A stretch of DNA of 22,456 nt from Clostridiales bacterium UBA4706 (lineage in GTDB: Bacteria; Bacillota; Clostridia; Oscillospirales; Oscillospiraceae): NCBI GenBank assembly GCA_002404605.1, contig DHKA01000065.1, positions 11,997 through 34,452 on the forward strand. The letters run 5' to 3'. Position numbers and translations under genes: made by a program. The notes under the pieces were generated by a model, which had not been told where the DNA came from, did not search any database, and saw nothing but the letters and a program-made list of their open reading frames with translations. The stretch's first letter is position 1. Each line of letters opens with the position of its first letter. Shown one piece after another: positions 21,467-22,456 of the stretch.

Positions 21467-22456
21467 ATGCAACACCGTCCTTCCCGCCGGGTATCCGTTC
21501 CGGCGCTGATCGTTTTCTGTCTGCTCGCGCTCGCGCTCGTCGTGCTCATCGCCGTCCGCGCCGTTTCGGTAAACAATGCGGAGAGCGCCGAGACGCTCGC
21601 ACCGGCGGCGAGTGAAACGCCCGTGCCGCCGACCTCCGCCCCCGAGCTCACGCCCGAACCGACGGCCGAGCCCACCGCGGAGCCGACCGCCACACCGGAG
21701 CCCACGCCGGAGCCGAGCCCCGAATACTTCACCGTTTCCATGGTGGGCGACTGCACGCTCGCCGAGGCAAAGACCCGCCGCGGCTGGGGCACGGCATTGC
21801 AGACCGTCGTCGGGAAAAACTACGACTATCCCTTCGCCAAGACCGTGCAGTATTTTGAAAATGACTATCTCACCATCGCCAATCTTGAGTGCAATCTCTC
21901 GGACAAGTATTACGACTCCATCGAGCAGTTCGTGTTTCTCGCCCCGGCGGATTACGCAAATATCCTCACCGCGGGCAGTGTGGAGTTCGTGACGCTGGCG
22001 AACAACCACACGATGGATTTCGGCCAGAACGCCTATAACGACACGACTGCCGCGCTCGACGCCGTGGGCGTTGCCTACGCCGGAGAGGATGAGACCTATA
22101 TCTACGAAAAGGACGGCGGCGTGAAGGTCGGCATTTACTGCCTTTATAACCAGCTCACCTACAATGCCATGAGCATTCTCTCCGCGCAGGCGCAGGAGCA
22201 GCTCGTGGCGGCTTCCCGGCAGAAGATCGCCGCGGGGCTCAAATCGCTCGAGGAAGCGGGCGCGGATTACACCATCGCGTGCCTGCACATGGGTCGCGAG
22301 GGGTACTATGAGCCGACCGACGTGCAGACCGAGCTCTGCCGCTACACCGTGGACACCGGCTTCAACGCCGTGTACTGCACGCATGCCCACCGGCTCCAGC
22401 CGGCGGAAGAATATAACGGCGGCGTCATCTTCTACGGTCTCGGCAACTTCATCTTC
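21467..22456 (+). CDS. CapA-family protein (poly-gamma-glutamate/capsule-type metallophosphatase fold), 3' truncated
   Basis: 330 residues visible, running off the right edge. An uncleaved or signal-type membrane anchor (about 11-34) is followed by a disordered linker of Pro/Glu/Thr repeats (48-84; variants of TAEPTAEPTATPEP) and a metallophosphatase-like CapA domain. Family motifs are MVGDCTLAE (about 90), IANLECNLSD (NLE motif, about 140), VTLANNHTMDFG (about 175), and THAHRLQPAEEYNGGVIFYGLGNFIF at the end, where GHHPHVLQP is usual. CapA proteins occur in poly-gamma-glutamate and capsule loci and as stand-alone secreted proteins. A GGGAG site is seven bases before the ATG. It is probably co-transcribed with the rhomboid-like gene. 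Confidence 0.9.
   Translation, partial: MQHRPSRRVSVPALIVFCLLALALVVLIAVRAVSVNNAESAETLAPAASETPVPPTSAPELTPEPTAEPTAEPTATPEPTPEPSPEYFTVSMVGDCTLAEAKTRRGWGTALQTVVGKNYDYPFAKTVQYFENDYLTIANLECNLSDKYYDSIEQFVFLAPADYANILTAGSVEFVTLANNHTMDFGQNAYNDTTAALDAVGVAYAGEDETYIYEKDGGVKVGIYCLYNQLTYNAMSILSAQAQEQLVAASRQKIAAGLKSLEEAGADYTIACLHMGREGYYEPTDVQTELCRYTVDTGFNAVYCTHAHRLQPAEEYNGGVIFYGLGNFIF

Noticed and set aside
21612..21720. Tandem short repeats that might be a CRISPR or VNTR
   Set aside because: They are in-frame Pro/Glu/Thr codons of the CapA linker; no spacer-repeat periodicity.
20417..22390. 657-residue open frame on the minus strand over the rhomboid-like and CapA genes
   Set aside because: It spans two plus-strand genes with clear motifs and ribosome sites, and shows only the Arg/His/Glu-rich pattern of an antisense frame.

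Overview
The window is high-GC, densely packed bacterial chromosome. Gene content (Hsp33, a YerC/YecD TrpR-like regulator, an EF-G-like GTPase, the NfeD/SPFH pair, SH3-NlpC/P60 and CapA proteins, a VTC/DUF4956 module), sigma-A type promoters, strong Shine-Dalgarno sites and frequent GTG/TTG starts fit a Clostridia member, most likely a gut Oscillospiraceae/Ruminococcaceae-type bacterium. This is inference; there is no rRNA in the window to settle it.

Layout. 1-1290: end of a polar amino-acid ABC importer (permease, cut at the left edge, then ATPase) closed by a terminator. 1348-4422: three-gene module of a VTC-domain polyphosphate polymerase-like protein, a DUF4956 membrane protein and a secreted Gly/Pro-tailed lipoprotein. 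4432-6289: more A/T-rich accessory block with an XRE repressor, a divergent zinc-ribbon/DUF4352 membrane protein and a CPBP membrane protease. 6400-9691: minus-strand genes for YerC-like regulator and methyltransferase, then Hsp33 and an unknown membrane protein; between the two pairs lies a repeat region with a TIR-bounded 209-bp element. 9739-11240: NfeD plus SPFH protein. 11422-13150: unknown 105-aa protein and a secreted SH3-NlpC/P60 hydrolase behind one promoter. 13206-14424: unknown 98-aa protein divergent from a Cof-type HAD phosphatase. 14498-19748 (minus): RlmB, a degenerate P-type ATPase-like protein, and an EF-G-like GTPase with its own promoter. 19772-20047: a 276-bp element of nested inverted repeats. 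20131-22456: an S24-like mini protein, a pseudo-rhomboid with a C-terminal zinc-binding module, and a CapA-family protein cut at the right edge.

Most interesting: (1) the P-type ATPase homologue that has lost the DKTGT, TGD, GDGxND and CPC motifs and gained a roughly 145-residue acidic N-terminal tail; (2) the 276-bp element, which folds almost completely and, judging from a good minus-strand promoter just outside it, would form the 5' leader of the rlmB mRNA; (3) a cluster of apparent pseudo-enzymes (S24-like without the Lys, rhomboid without Ser/His, EF-G-like without the catalytic His).
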